A DNA stretch of 64,000 bases from the NCBI RefSeq assembly GCF_018500185.1, contig NZ_JAHBGI010000006.1, forward strand, positions 105,875 through 169,874. The letters run 5' to 3'. Position 1 is the first letter of the stretch, and each line of letters begins with the position of its first letter. Under the pieces are notes generated by a model that made no database searches, had not been told where the DNA came from, and saw only the letters and a program-made list of their open reading frames with translations. This DNA comes from Litoribacter ruber (lineage in GTDB: Bacteria > Bacteroidota > Bacteroidia > Cytophagales > Cyclobacteriaceae). The position numbers and the translations under genes are program-made. Shown piece after piece: positions 14,097-21,783 of the stretch.

Positions 14097-16274
14097 ATGG
14101 CTCAAGATGCATCAAGTGCAAATTACCTCCATGAATCGGCCTATGCCGATGACAGAGTGCAAATCCTAAATGACTGCAACACCTTTGGGATTTTCAGCCG
14201 CAGCGGGGACATTTTCCCGGGCGCACGCAAGGCCCAGGGCATATTTCATGAAGACACCCGGTACATCAACCATTTGGAATTGAGGTTGGAAAACCTTCCA
14301 TTTATCCTACTCAGTTCCAACATCAAAGAGGAAAACGAAATCCTCTCGGTGGACCTTACTAACCCCAAGTTAAAATTAAAAAGCGGGACTGTAGTTCCGG
14401 AGGAGACCCTTCATGTGCGCAGAAGCCAAATCGTGATGGCAGAGAAGTTTCACGAAAGGATTGAGCTGGAAAACTACGGGGATATTACACATACTGTCAA
14501 ACTTTCCATCCTAATTAACGGAGACTTCTCTGACATTTTCGAAGTTCGAGGGGCCAAAAGGGCCAAAAGAGGGACGCTAAATAAACCTGAAGTGAGGGGC
14601 CAAAATCAATTGCTCATCAACTATACAGGTCTGGACAATGTAATGCGAACCACCGTGCTGACTTCGGAGATTGATTTTACCTTTGATAAAAAGGAAAGCA
14701 TTCTCTATTACGACCTTACCTTGGAGCCACAAAATCCGGTTTACCTTAACTTCAGTATCCATTTTATAAAAGGAGAAGTAGAAAAGGAGATCAAAAAACC
14801 AAAGGCATTTCACGTGGTAAAAGAGGAATTGATGCCTGATATTGAAAGTACCAAGTCACTTTTTCCTGACATTTTCTCCTCCAATGAGCGATTCACCCAT
14901 TGGATCAACCGTTCGAAAACCGATTTGGCATCTTTGTTAGCCGAAACACCACACGGCAAATACCCCTATGCCGGGGTGCCTTGGTACAACACCGCCTTTG
15001 GACGTGATGGTATCATTACGGCGTTGCAGGTTTTGTGGGTTGCACCTCAGGTGGCCAAGGATGTGTTGAAGTTTTTGGCGGCCCATCAGTCGACCATTGA
15101 AGATGCGGAAGCTGATGCGGAGCCAGGCAAAATCCTGCACGAAACACGCGGAGGGGAAATGTCAGCCTTAAATGAAGTACCCTTTAAGAAGTATTATGGA
15201 ACAATAGACGCCACTCCGCTCTTTGTGATGCTTGCAGGGGCTTACTATTCCCGAACTGGTGATTTACAAACCATACGATCCATCTGGAGCAACATAGAAG
15301 CAGCCTTAGAGTGGGTGGATAAATATGGGGACCTGGATGGGGATGGCTTTGTTGAATATAAACACAAGGCCAAGAACGGGCTGACCAACCAAGGTTGGAA
15401 AGACAGCTATGATTCCATTTTCTACAAAGATGGTGAGCTGGCCGAGCCGCCCATAGCCCTTTGCGAAGTGCAGGGATATGTATTTGCCGCAAAGATTCAG
15501 GCTTCCAAAATGGCGCTGCATTTGGGAAAAAGTGAGTTGTTTTTGAAATGGAAAAAAGAAGCACGCCAGTTAAAGATGGACTTTAACAGAGCATTTTGGG
15601 ACAAGGAGATGAACTGCTATATTTTGGCTTTGGATGGAAACAAAAAGCCATGCCGTGTAAAGTCTTCTAATGCGGGCCAGGTTCTCTATACCGGCATAGC
15701 CGACGACTCTAAAGCAAAGCTGGTGGCCAAATCCATGACGGCAGAAGACATGTATAGCGGCTGGGGCGTGAGGACCATTTCTTCCAAGGAAGCCCGCTAT
15801 AATCCCCTCTCCTATCACAACGGCTCCGTCTGGCCACACGATGTTGCCATGATAGCCGCCGGGATGGCCAGATATGGATGCAGGCTAGAGGCGGTGAAGC
15901 TCCTCACTGGGCTATTCGATGCCAGCCATTTTATCCAGCTGCAGCGGTTGCCTGAGCTTTTTTGCGGACTGGAAAGAAGGGAGCGCGAAGGACCTACCTC
16001 CTACCCCGTGGCCTGCTCGCCACAGGCTTGGGCAGTTGGGGCTGTATTTATGCTACTGGAGGCCTTGCTACAGATTAAAATCCGGCCCGAAAAAAAAGAG
16101 ATATCTTTCTTCAAGCCCATTTTACCTGATTATATAAAATTCATCAATATCAGTGGTCTCGCTGTGCAGAAGTTTAAAATTGATTTGGAGATCACCAATT
16201 ATGAAGAGGAGGAAATGTTTAGTGTCAATTGGAAAAATCAGCCTCCAGACTGGAAGTTGGTGGTGATAAAGTAA
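14097..16274 (+). CDS. Amylo-alpha-1,6-glucosidase-like glycosidase
   Basis: The 725-aa cytosolic protein has an N-terminal beta-rich debranching-type domain (about 15-240; DDRVQILNDCNTFGIFSRSG, EDTRYINHLELRL) and a C-terminal (alpha/alpha)6 catalytic domain (about 260-700). Catalytic-domain landmarks are GVPWYNTAFGRDGIITALQ, KILHETRGGEMSAL, DGFVEYKHKAKNGLTNQGWK with acidic candidates, and YHNGSVWPHDVAM. It lacks the 4-alpha-glucanotransferase half of eukaryotic debranching enzymes. It probably hydrolyses alpha-glucosidic linkages of a glucan or glucosylated metabolite. Placement after a GT4 gene with a 29-nt gap suggests a shared pathway. Exact substrate is open. Confidence 0.88.
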   Translation: MAQDASSANYLHESAYADDRVQILNDCNTFGIFSRSGDIFPGARKAQGIFHEDTRYINHLELRLENLPFILLSSNIKEENEILSVDLTNPKLKLKSGTVVPEETLHVRRSQIVMAEKFHERIELENYGDITHTVKLSILINGDFSDIFEVRGAKRAKRGTLNKPEVRGQNQLLINYTGLDNVMRTTVLTSEIDFTFDKKESILYYDLTLEPQNPVYLNFSIHFIKGEVEKEIKKPKAFHVVKEELMPDIESTKSLFPDIFSSNERFTHWINRSKTDLASLLAETPHGKYPYAGVPWYNTAFGRDGIITALQVLWVAPQVAKDVLKFLAAHQSTIEDAEADAEPGKILHETRGGEMSALNEVPFKKYYGTIDATPLFVMLAGAYYSRTGDLQTIRSIWSNIEAALEWVDKYGDLDGDGFVEYKHKAKNGLTNQGWKDSYDSIFYKDGELAEPPIALCEVQGYVFAAKIQASKMALHLGKSELFLKWKKEARQLKMDFNRAFWDKEMNCYILALDGNKKPCRVKSSNAGQVLYTGIADDSKAKLVAKSMTAEDMYSGWGVRTISSKEARYNPLSYHNGSVWPHDVAMIAAGMARYGCRLEAVKLLTGLFDASHFIQLQRLPELFCGLERREREGPTSYPVACSPQAWAVGAVFMLLEALLQIKIRPEKKEISFFKPILPDYIKFINISGLAVQKFKIDLEITNYEEEEMFSVNWKNQPPDWKLVVIK

Positions 16275-16327
16275 ATTATATTGATTATCCTTAATCATGC
16301 AAGTAGCCTATTTTTCATTGATTGGCA

Positions 16328-16355
16328 GGACGGAAGACGGGAGACCGAAGACCGA
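16328..16355. repeat. 7-nt tandem repeat, four units
   Basis: Four consecutive 7-nt units (GGACGGA, AGACGGG, AGACCGA, AGACCGA) lie in the 181-nt space between convergent genes. The same unit type occurs twice in a row at 21714-21727. The region is otherwise featureless and has no clear terminator. Confidence 0.7.
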
Positions 16356-16455
16356 ACAAAAGTTCCATACTAGCATCAGTCCAAGTTTCTGGCAGTTTCA
16401 ATGATTACCGGATCCTAGTCGGGATATTCATATAAAGAGTAATGGCTTGGTCATA

Positions 16456-17193
16456 TCATAAATTTTGAGCTTCCTTTTGGGAAAAGTAGCGAAGTCGATA
16501 GCAGTTCATGGCGGTCTCCCCCAGATGGTTGACCAGGCGGTAGTTGACCACAACCCCTACTCCTGCCCCGATTACGGGGATCAGTTGCGCCAGCTTGGCT
16601 AGGTCCAGATAATCTCTATATTCCAATTGAAAAGTTTTCCAGTCAAAATCCTCAATCTTGGAAGGAAGTTTATGGCTGTATTTTTCCCAGTTTTTGATTA
16701 AATTCAACACCTCTAGTCTCTTGGCATGCGTGCAGAAGGCCAACTGGAAAACATGCAGTAAAAACAATCTTTCCCTGAAATCGGAAACGTGATAGCCATA
16801 TAAAGAACCAATTTCCATCAGCATCCTAAACTTGATACCCAAGAAAGCCGGAAAATCTACAAATCCCATGATAATCCCACCGGCTCCCGTAATTCCGCCT
16901 TCCACAGCGGCGGTTTTCTTATAAAATTTTATTTTATCGCTGACAAGTTTTTCCCGGATGGCGAGGGGTGTGTTTGGCTCAAGACTGGAAGTGAACATGG
17001 AAGTACCGAGCTGAATTCCTTTTACCATCTTTTCAACTATGGCTGTAATGGCCTGATGGAATTTTTCGGGTAGCCAGTTGTTGATTTTGTTTTGGACGGC
17101 TTTGGGAAGACTGCCTATGATACTGGGTTTTCTGGTTATTTTCCTCTCCCAATAAAGCATATCCCCATAAATCTCCTTTTCGTAATAATCCAT
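16456..17193 (-). CDS. EcsC family protein
   Basis: The 245-aa protein matches the EcsC family: MLYWERKITRKPSIIGSLPK near the start, KAVQNKINNWLPEKFHQAIT, then hydrophobic glycine-rich stretches (AAVEGGITGAGGIIMGFVDF; LIPVIGAGVGVVVNYRLV) that probably associate with or insert into the membrane. EcsC-like proteins are named after the third gene of the Bacillus ecs ABC transporter locus, but most homologues occur without the transporter and their role is unclear. No ecsA or ecsB is nearby. It is transcribed leftward downstream of a terminator that ends the DUF3078 gene, so it has its own promoter. Confidence 0.87.
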   Translation of the reverse strand: MDYYEKEIYGDMLYWERKITRKPSIIGSLPKAVQNKINNWLPEKFHQAITAIVEKMVKGIQLGTSMFTSSLEPNTPLAIREKLVSDKIKFYKKTAAVEGGITGAGGIIMGFVDFPAFLGIKFRMLMEIGSLYGYHVSDFRERLFLLHVFQLAFCTHAKRLEVLNLIKNWEKYSHKLPSKIEDFDWKTFQLEYRDYLDLAKLAQLIPVIGAGVGVVVNYRLVNHLGETAMNCYRLRYFSQKEAQNL

Positions 17194-17270
17194 AACGTCT
17201 CTATTTTCTCTGCTTTACTGTTCACGCAAATCCAATAGGTTTGTTCGGAATGAAAAAGCTTTAAAGCAAA

Positions 17271-17297
17271 AAAGCAGGAAAAATTTTCCTGCTCTTT
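17271..17297 (-). terminator. Terminator of the DUF3078 gene
   Basis: A 10-bp stem (17273-17282 with 17284-17293 or slightly shifted, minimal loop) is followed on the minus strand by a T6 run. It lies between the DUF3078 stop and the EcsC start. Confidence 0.72.
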
Positions 17298-17400
17298 ATA
17301 ATGAAAACTAAACCAACTATTATTTAACTACCACAATTAGAACAAATTTAACAACTTTTTCCAAATAGCAAAACAATTCAAGTAAAATCTTTCAGCGTGC

Positions 17401-18303
17401 TTACTTTTTATTACCAATTTTATACAATAAACCAATTGCTAGCGCCTGGCTATACTGAACATTCGGGTCCTGATCGAAATCATACAGGTTTATACTGGTA
17501 AAAGTCACGTTAACCCACTCCGTAATTTTGGCGGTTAAGGTGAGGTCAAATCGGTGATCTATTCTTTGCCATTCCAAGGTTTCGTAATTGGCAAACATCA
17601 TATACCTAGACCTGATATTGAAATTTTCGGTGATGTCCTTATCCCAAGTAGCGAATAATTGGAAAGCCAACCACTCCGTTCTCATCCTGCTTCCGATTGG
17701 TACACCATAATTATCCGGCACATTTAGGAACAATTCCTGATTTCTCATAAATGTAAATCTTGGCGAAAGAGGTGCTATACGCAGGTTAAATTCCTGGTTA
17801 GGTTTGTATTCAATCCCCAACCCCGTGGTAAGGTAACCCGGTGAAAGAAAATCAGAGATCATCAATCTTTCGGGAGTATCATAGTCGTAACCCGGAGCGA
17901 ATTGTGAAATGAAGTTGGCAGAGAAAAAGGCCCCCCAATTTCCCGTCAATTGATACCCGACTTTGGAGTCCATAAAAATCCGGTCATTTTGCTTTCGGGA
18001 TTGTTCTCCTTGATTGTTGACTATACCGTAGAGCAACTCGACTTCGTTATCCCAGGTCATTTTGCCTTTCATGTAATTGGCTTTTCCAGCCACTATACCA
18101 CCAAAGGCGATGGAATTGATACCTCCACCTCTCCAGTTTCCGCTGAAAGAAGCCTGATTAAAATTGATCCCAACACTAAAGTCACTAGTCCAAAAACCTT
18201 GTTCCAAGGTATTAATAAGTATGGAATCAGCGGGAATTACTTGTGATTTTGAAGGAAAAGCTGCAAATAGCAGAAAAAATACAATTAGTAAATAATTTTT
18301 CAT
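17401..18303 (-). CDS. DUF3078 domain protein, outer-membrane-associated
   Basis: The 300-aa protein has a signal peptide (MKNYLLIVFFLLFAAFPSKS, cleavage near Gln21) and a body of alternating hydrophobic/polar beta strands rich in aromatic residues, as in small outer-membrane beta barrels. The N-terminal FSVGINFNQASFSGNWRGGG and NYMKGKMTWDNEVELLYG are characteristic of DUF3078 proteins of Bacteroidota. The last strand ends in Lys rather than an aromatic residue. No function is known for the family; it may be a porin-like or structural barrel. It is monocistronic, with a TATATTTG box about 28 nt upstream. Confidence 0.87.
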   Translation of the reverse strand: MKNYLLIVFFLLFAAFPSKSQVIPADSILINTLEQGFWTSDFSVGINFNQASFSGNWRGGGINSIAFGGIVAGKANYMKGKMTWDNEVELLYGIVNNQGEQSRKQNDRIFMDSKVGYQLTGNWGAFFSANFISQFAPGYDYDTPERLMISDFLSPGYLTTGLGIEYKPNQEFNLRIAPLSPRFTFMRNQELFLNVPDNYGVPIGSRMRTEWLAFQLFATWDKDITENFNIRSRYMMFANYETLEWQRIDHRFDLTLTAKITEWVNVTFTSINLYDFDQDPNVQYSQALAIGLLYKIGNKK

Positions 18304-18331
18304 ATTATTAGTATATTTAATATAGGATATT

Positions 18332-18339
18332 CAAATATA
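18332..18339 (-). promoter_or_regulatory. Candidate -7 box for the DUF3078 gene
   Basis: Reading the minus strand, TATATTTG fits the Bacteroidota -7 consensus exactly, 28 nt before the start codon. A possible TTG -33 element is 25 nt further upstream, slightly too far, so only the -7 box is supported. Confidence 0.4.
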
Positions 18340-18366
18340 ACCATATAAAGTTAATTTTTAAATGCA

Positions 18367-18636
18367 ATGGCTGAAGAAACTACGCTCATCATTAGGGATT
18401 ATCTGGCAAGACAAAGAACAAGAATGGCCAATGAAAGAACTTTGCTCTCCTATATCAGGACAAGCTTATATTTTCTGGTAAGTGGCACAGCACTTGTTAA
18501 GGTTGAAGATCTAGCCAACATTAGTAGTTTAGGCTATTTTTCCTTTGCCATAAGTATCGTATTAATAATTGTTGGCTTTTTTAACTTCTTCCGTGTAAGG
18601 AGAAAGATGCGAAAAGGCTATTACCATAAAATGTAA
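18367..18636 (+). CDS. DUF202 family small membrane protein
   Basis: The 89-aa protein has the DUF202 hallmark LARQRTRMANERTLLSYIRT followed by two hydrophobic helices (SLYFLVSGTALVKV; YFSFAISIVLIIVGFFNFF) and a basic tail. Function is unknown; related domains include the membrane part of VTC-type vacuolar transporter chaperones. Its stop codon shares one base with the start of the SLC13 permease (TAATG), so the two are translationally coupled and may act together at the inner membrane. Confidence 0.88.
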   Translation: MAEETTLIIRDYLARQRTRMANERTLLSYIRTSLYFLVSGTALVKVEDLANISSLGYFSFAISIVLIIVGFFNFFRVRRKMRKGYYHKM

Positions 18637-20420
18637 TGACCGGAGAAATCACCGCAGTTTTTGCCATCATCATTTTGGCCATGGTTCTGTTTTTTACAGA
18701 GAAATTCTCTATTGATACCGTTTCTGTTCTGGTCATGGCGCTGTTTATGGTCACAGGGATCCTGACTTTTGAAGAAGGGATTTCCGGCTTTAGCAATTCA
18801 GCCACCGTTACGGTCGGGGCAATGTTTGTTTTGAGTGCGGCAATCTTTAAATCCGGCTCCTTAAACAATTTAAACAAGGTTTTTCTCAGGATGAGCAAAA
18901 AGAATGAATTCTTGTTTATGCTCACCATGATGGCATTTGCTGGAGGACTTTCTGCATTTATTAATGATACAGCCGTAGTAGCCATTCTGATGCCTACTGT
19001 AATCAAAATAGCTAAAGACACCGGTATTTCCCCATCCAAACTATTGATGCCCCTTTCCTTCGGCGCCCTCATGGGCGGGGTTTGCACTCTTTTAGGCACC
19101 AGTACCAACATTTTGGTCAGTGGAATCGCCGAGAAAAACGGTTTACAGCCCTTCGGGATTTTTGAAATGAGCGGAATGGGCCTGGTTTTCCTTGTATCGG
19201 GCCTGGCATACATGCTCACTATCGGCAGATGGCTGAGCCCAGACAGGCCGGCAAAACGGGATTTGACGGAAACTTTCGACCTTGGGGATTACCTTACCGA
19301 AATCAGCATACAGGAAGATTTTAAAGACATTGGGACCTCTATCAAAACTTCCCAATTCTTCAGTGAGCATGAAATAGAAGCTCTGCAGATTGTGCGAAAA
19401 GACGGAGAAGTTTTAAATGCATATCCTTATTCTGTCATTAAAGAAGGCGATACCATACGGATAAGTTGTGATAAGGAAACCCTTAAAATAATCAAAGATC
19501 ACCCCGGGGTATCCCTAAAGGTGGACCTGAAATTTACCGATGAGGACTTGGAAACCGGCAACACCAAACTGTATGAGGCCATGGTCACACCGCATTCTTA
19601 CCTGGTGGACAAAACGCTAAAATCCATCAACTTCAGGGATTTTTATAGTGGCAATACCGTTTTGGGTATCCGTCATCGAAATGACATCAAGTCCACCAAA
19701 TTGACCCATTCCAGAATGTCGGCGGGAGATGTATTATTGATCAGGTCAGAAGACAAAATGATCAACAAGATCCGAAACAGCTCGGAGGATTTGCTGATCA
19801 TATCGGAGGAACCAACTTTCAAGTTCAGCTGGAAAAAAATGATCTTGACATTGAGCGTTGTGGCTTTGGTGGTTTTGCTGGCCACTTTCAAAATATTCCC
19901 TATAGCGGTGGCTGCCATTACAGGTTGCGTGTTGCTTATACTTTTGAGGTCCCTGACTGCCGAAGAGGCCTATAAGGCGGTTGATTGGAAAGTGATCTTC
20001 ATGTTGGCTGGAATTTTATCCATGGGAGTGGCTTTGGAAAAGACTGGCGCGGCAGACCTTCTGGCCAAAGGCCTGACCGAATCTCTGGGTCAATTTGGCC
20101 CTACAGTTATAATGAGTGTTATTTTTGGCATCACGTTTTTGGCCACCAACATCATGAGCAATAATGCCACGGCGGCCCTTTTGGCGCCTATCGCAATAGC
20201 CGTGGCCAGTTCCATGCAGGTGAGCGAAAGGCCATTTTTGATGGCAGTCACCTTTGCGGCATCCTTGAGCTTTATGACGCCCATGGGATACCAAACCAAC
20301 ACCATGATCTACACCCCGGGTAATTACAAATTTGTGGATTACCTTAAAATAGGCACACCGCTTAATTTGTTATACTGGGTATTGGCAACCCTTTTAATGC
20401 CTTATTTCTTTCCATTTTAA
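18636..20420 (+). CDS. SLC13-family permease with RCK_C (TrkA-C) domains
   Basis: The 594-aa membrane protein has two transmembrane halves with the paired SLC13/DASS signature loops: SAFINDTAVVAILMPTVIKI in the first and NIMSNNATAALLAPIAIAVA in the second. Between them, residues about 200-370 hold two TrkA-C type regulatory domains (EIEALQIVRKDGEVLNAYPY; DRAR-like segment replaced by SAGDVLLIRSED). This architecture is found in bacterial anion:sodium symporters for dicarboxylates or sulfate. The substrate is not deducible. It overlaps the DUF202 gene by one base. The 3' neighbour at 20515 begins 94 nt later. Confidence 0.9.
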   Translation: MTGEITAVFAIIILAMVLFFTEKFSIDTVSVLVMALFMVTGILTFEEGISGFSNSATVTVGAMFVLSAAIFKSGSLNNLNKVFLRMSKKNEFLFMLTMMAFAGGLSAFINDTAVVAILMPTVIKIAKDTGISPSKLLMPLSFGALMGGVCTLLGTSTNILVSGIAEKNGLQPFGIFEMSGMGLVFLVSGLAYMLTIGRWLSPDRPAKRDLTETFDLGDYLTEISIQEDFKDIGTSIKTSQFFSEHEIEALQIVRKDGEVLNAYPYSVIKEGDTIRISCDKETLKIIKDHPGVSLKVDLKFTDEDLETGNTKLYEAMVTPHSYLVDKTLKSINFRDFYSGNTVLGIRHRNDIKSTKLTHSRMSAGDVLLIRSEDKMINKIRNSSEDLLIISEEPTFKFSWKKMILTLSVVALVVLLATFKIFPIAVAAITGCVLLILLRSLTAEEAYKAVDWKVIFMLAGILSMGVALEKTGAADLLAKGLTESLGQFGPTVIMSVIFGITFLATNIMSNNATAALLAPIAIAVASSMQVSERPFLMAVTFAASLSFMTPMGYQTNTMIYTPGNYKFVDYLKIGTPLNLLYWVLATLLMPYFFPF

Positions 20421-20514
20421 CCAAACATTGGAAAAATAGACCAATTTCATTCTTGAAATCCTGATAGTTTGGTCAATATTTTGCGGTAACAATTATGCAC
20501 CAAACTTAACCACT

Positions 20515-20727
20515 ATGAAAGTCTTTGGAATGATACTGGTTGTATTGGGGATTATCATGCTGATCATCACAGGATTTTCCTATACTACCGAAGAGACCAT
20601 AATCGATGCCGGTCCACTCAATGTGACTGCCGAGCAGGAAGAAACAATAAACTGGCCCCCCTATGTGGGCGGTATTGCCTTGATCACAGGTGTGGTATTA
20701 TTGGCTATGTCAAGGGATAAAAACTAA
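20515..20727 (+). CDS. Small membrane protein, hypothetical (70 aa)
   Basis: The 70-aa protein has two hydrophobic helices (MILVVLGIIMLIITGFSYTT near the N terminus and GGIALITGVVLLAMS at the C terminus) separated by a polar, acidic loop that includes DAGPLNVTAEQEETINWPPY. The loop would face the periplasm if both ends are cytoplasmic. It resembles the small two-helix proteins common in Bacteroidota, sometimes annotated as DUF3185-like, but I cannot assign a family. The ATG follows an AT-rich leader, and a strong terminator with a G9 run follows the stop. Confidence 0.75.
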   Translation: MKVFGMILVVLGIIMLIITGFSYTTEETIIDAGPLNVTAEQEETINWPPYVGGIALITGVVLLAMSRDKN

Positions 20728-20759
20728 AAAAGGGGGGGGGACTCCCCTTTTAGTTTTTA
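20719..20759 (+). terminator. Terminator with G9 homopolymer
   Basis: The arms AAAACTAAAA(A)GGGG and CCCCTTTTAGTTTT pair, and the loop includes part of a run of nine G at 20732-20740. It is followed by T-rich sequence. Confidence 0.82.
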
Positions 20760-20838
20760 TTTTTTCAAATCCATAGGAATTTTAACCTACATTTTTCAAT
20801 TTGCCAAAATCAAACCGGAACCAAAACCAGACAACGTA

Positions 20839-21711
20839 TTGAAATTAGCTGCCGTAGATATTGGCTCCAATGCCATCCGTTTGCAAATTACCAATGTCAT
20901 TAACTATCAAGGTAATATAAATTTCAAAAAACTTGAATACCTCCGATTCCCTTTGCGGTTGGGGAATGATGTATTTTACCATAAAAACATCAGCGATAAA
21001 AACAGGAGAAAGTTTTTGAAGCTGATGAAGGCCTTTAAAATCCTGATCGACCTGTATGAGGTAGATGATTACATGGTATGCGCCACTTCGGCCATGCGTG
21101 AATCCGAAAACGGGCGAAAAATCGTAGAGGAGGTCAAAGAGGATATCGGGCTGAAAATCCATATTATTGACGGCAACAAAGAGGCCGATCTCATCAATAA
21201 GGCGCTAGGCGCATACATCGACGACAAGGCTTATCTCCACATTGATGTCGGCGGGGGAAGCACCGAGCTCAATATCTATAAGGATAAAAACAAAATTGCA
21301 AGTAAGTCCTTCAAAATCGGTTCTGTCCGCACTATGGACAGCCAGGAAGACCCAAAGGTCTGGAAAAAGATGGACAAATTCATCCAAGAAAACATCTCTG
21401 AAAAGCAAAAGATAACCTGTATCGGCACTGGAGGCAACATCAATAAGATATTTGAGCTTTCAAAACCTTCAAAAAACAAGCGCTATCTCCATATAGAAAA
21501 AATACAGGAGATCCAGCATTACCTCGAAGGTTTTACCTTTGAGGAAAGAGTCAACGTGTTGAATTTGAACAATGACCGGGCCGACGTAATTATCCCAGCC
21601 TCGAAAATATACCTCCACGCCATGAAAGCCGCCAAATCCAAACGCATGATTGTCCCTGATGTGGGGTTGAAAGACGGGGTGATGAACTTGCTGTATGAGC
21701 GGAATAAATAA
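20839..21711 (+). CDS. ppx: Exopolyphosphatase, Ppx/GppA family (short form)
   Basis: The 290-aa protein is the catalytic ASKHA part of Ppx/GppA, without the C-terminal HD-like extension of the E. coli enzyme. It hydrolyses terminal phosphates of polyphosphate or pppGpp. The start codon is TTG: the protein begins (M)KLAAVDIGSNAIRL, where the phosphate-1 motif requires a start right here, and no in-frame ATG or GTG lies upstream. Other motifs are VCATSAMRESENG, HIDVGGGSTELNIY (phosphate 2) and CIGTGGNINKIFEL (adenosine-type motif). It faces ppk1 tail to tail across a bidirectional terminator, placing polyphosphate synthesis and breakdown together. Confidence 0.9.
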   Translation: MKLAAVDIGSNAIRLQITNVINYQGNINFKKLEYLRFPLRLGNDVFYHKNISDKNRRKFLKLMKAFKILIDLYEVDDYMVCATSAMRESENGRKIVEEVKEDIGLKIHIIDGNKEADLINKALGAYIDDKAYLHIDVGGGSTELNIYKDKNKIASKSFKIGSVRTMDSQEDPKVWKKMDKFIQENISEKQKITCIGTGGNINKIFELSKPSKNKRYLHIEKIQEIQHYLEGFTFEERVNVLNLNNDRADVIIPASKIYLHAMKAAKSKRMIVPDVGLKDGVMNLLYERNK

Positions 21712-21713
21712 AA

Positions 21714-21727
21714 AGACCGGAGACCGG
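21714..21727. repeat. 7-nt tandem repeat, two units
   Basis: Two copies of AGACCGG directly follow the ppx stop codon. The unit is nearly the same as in the four-unit array at 16328-16355. Confidence 0.65.
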
Positions 21728-21740
21728 AGATGCAAAAACA

Positions 21741-21783
21741 AACTGGCCTTTCAAGCTAAATAGATTTGAAAGGCCAGTTTTTT
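21741..21783. terminator. Bidirectional terminator between ppx and ppk1
   Basis: A perfect 14-bp stem (21741-21754 with 21766-21779) has T runs on both strands and serves both convergent genes; it reaches the ppk1 stop codon. Confidence 0.88.

Noticed and set aside
16328-16355. Possible CRISPR-like array
   Set aside because: Units are 7 nt in direct tandem without spacers; this is a simple tandem repeat.
21714-21727. Repeat units as part of the ppx/ppk1 terminator
   Set aside because: The paired stem starts at 21741 and does not include them.
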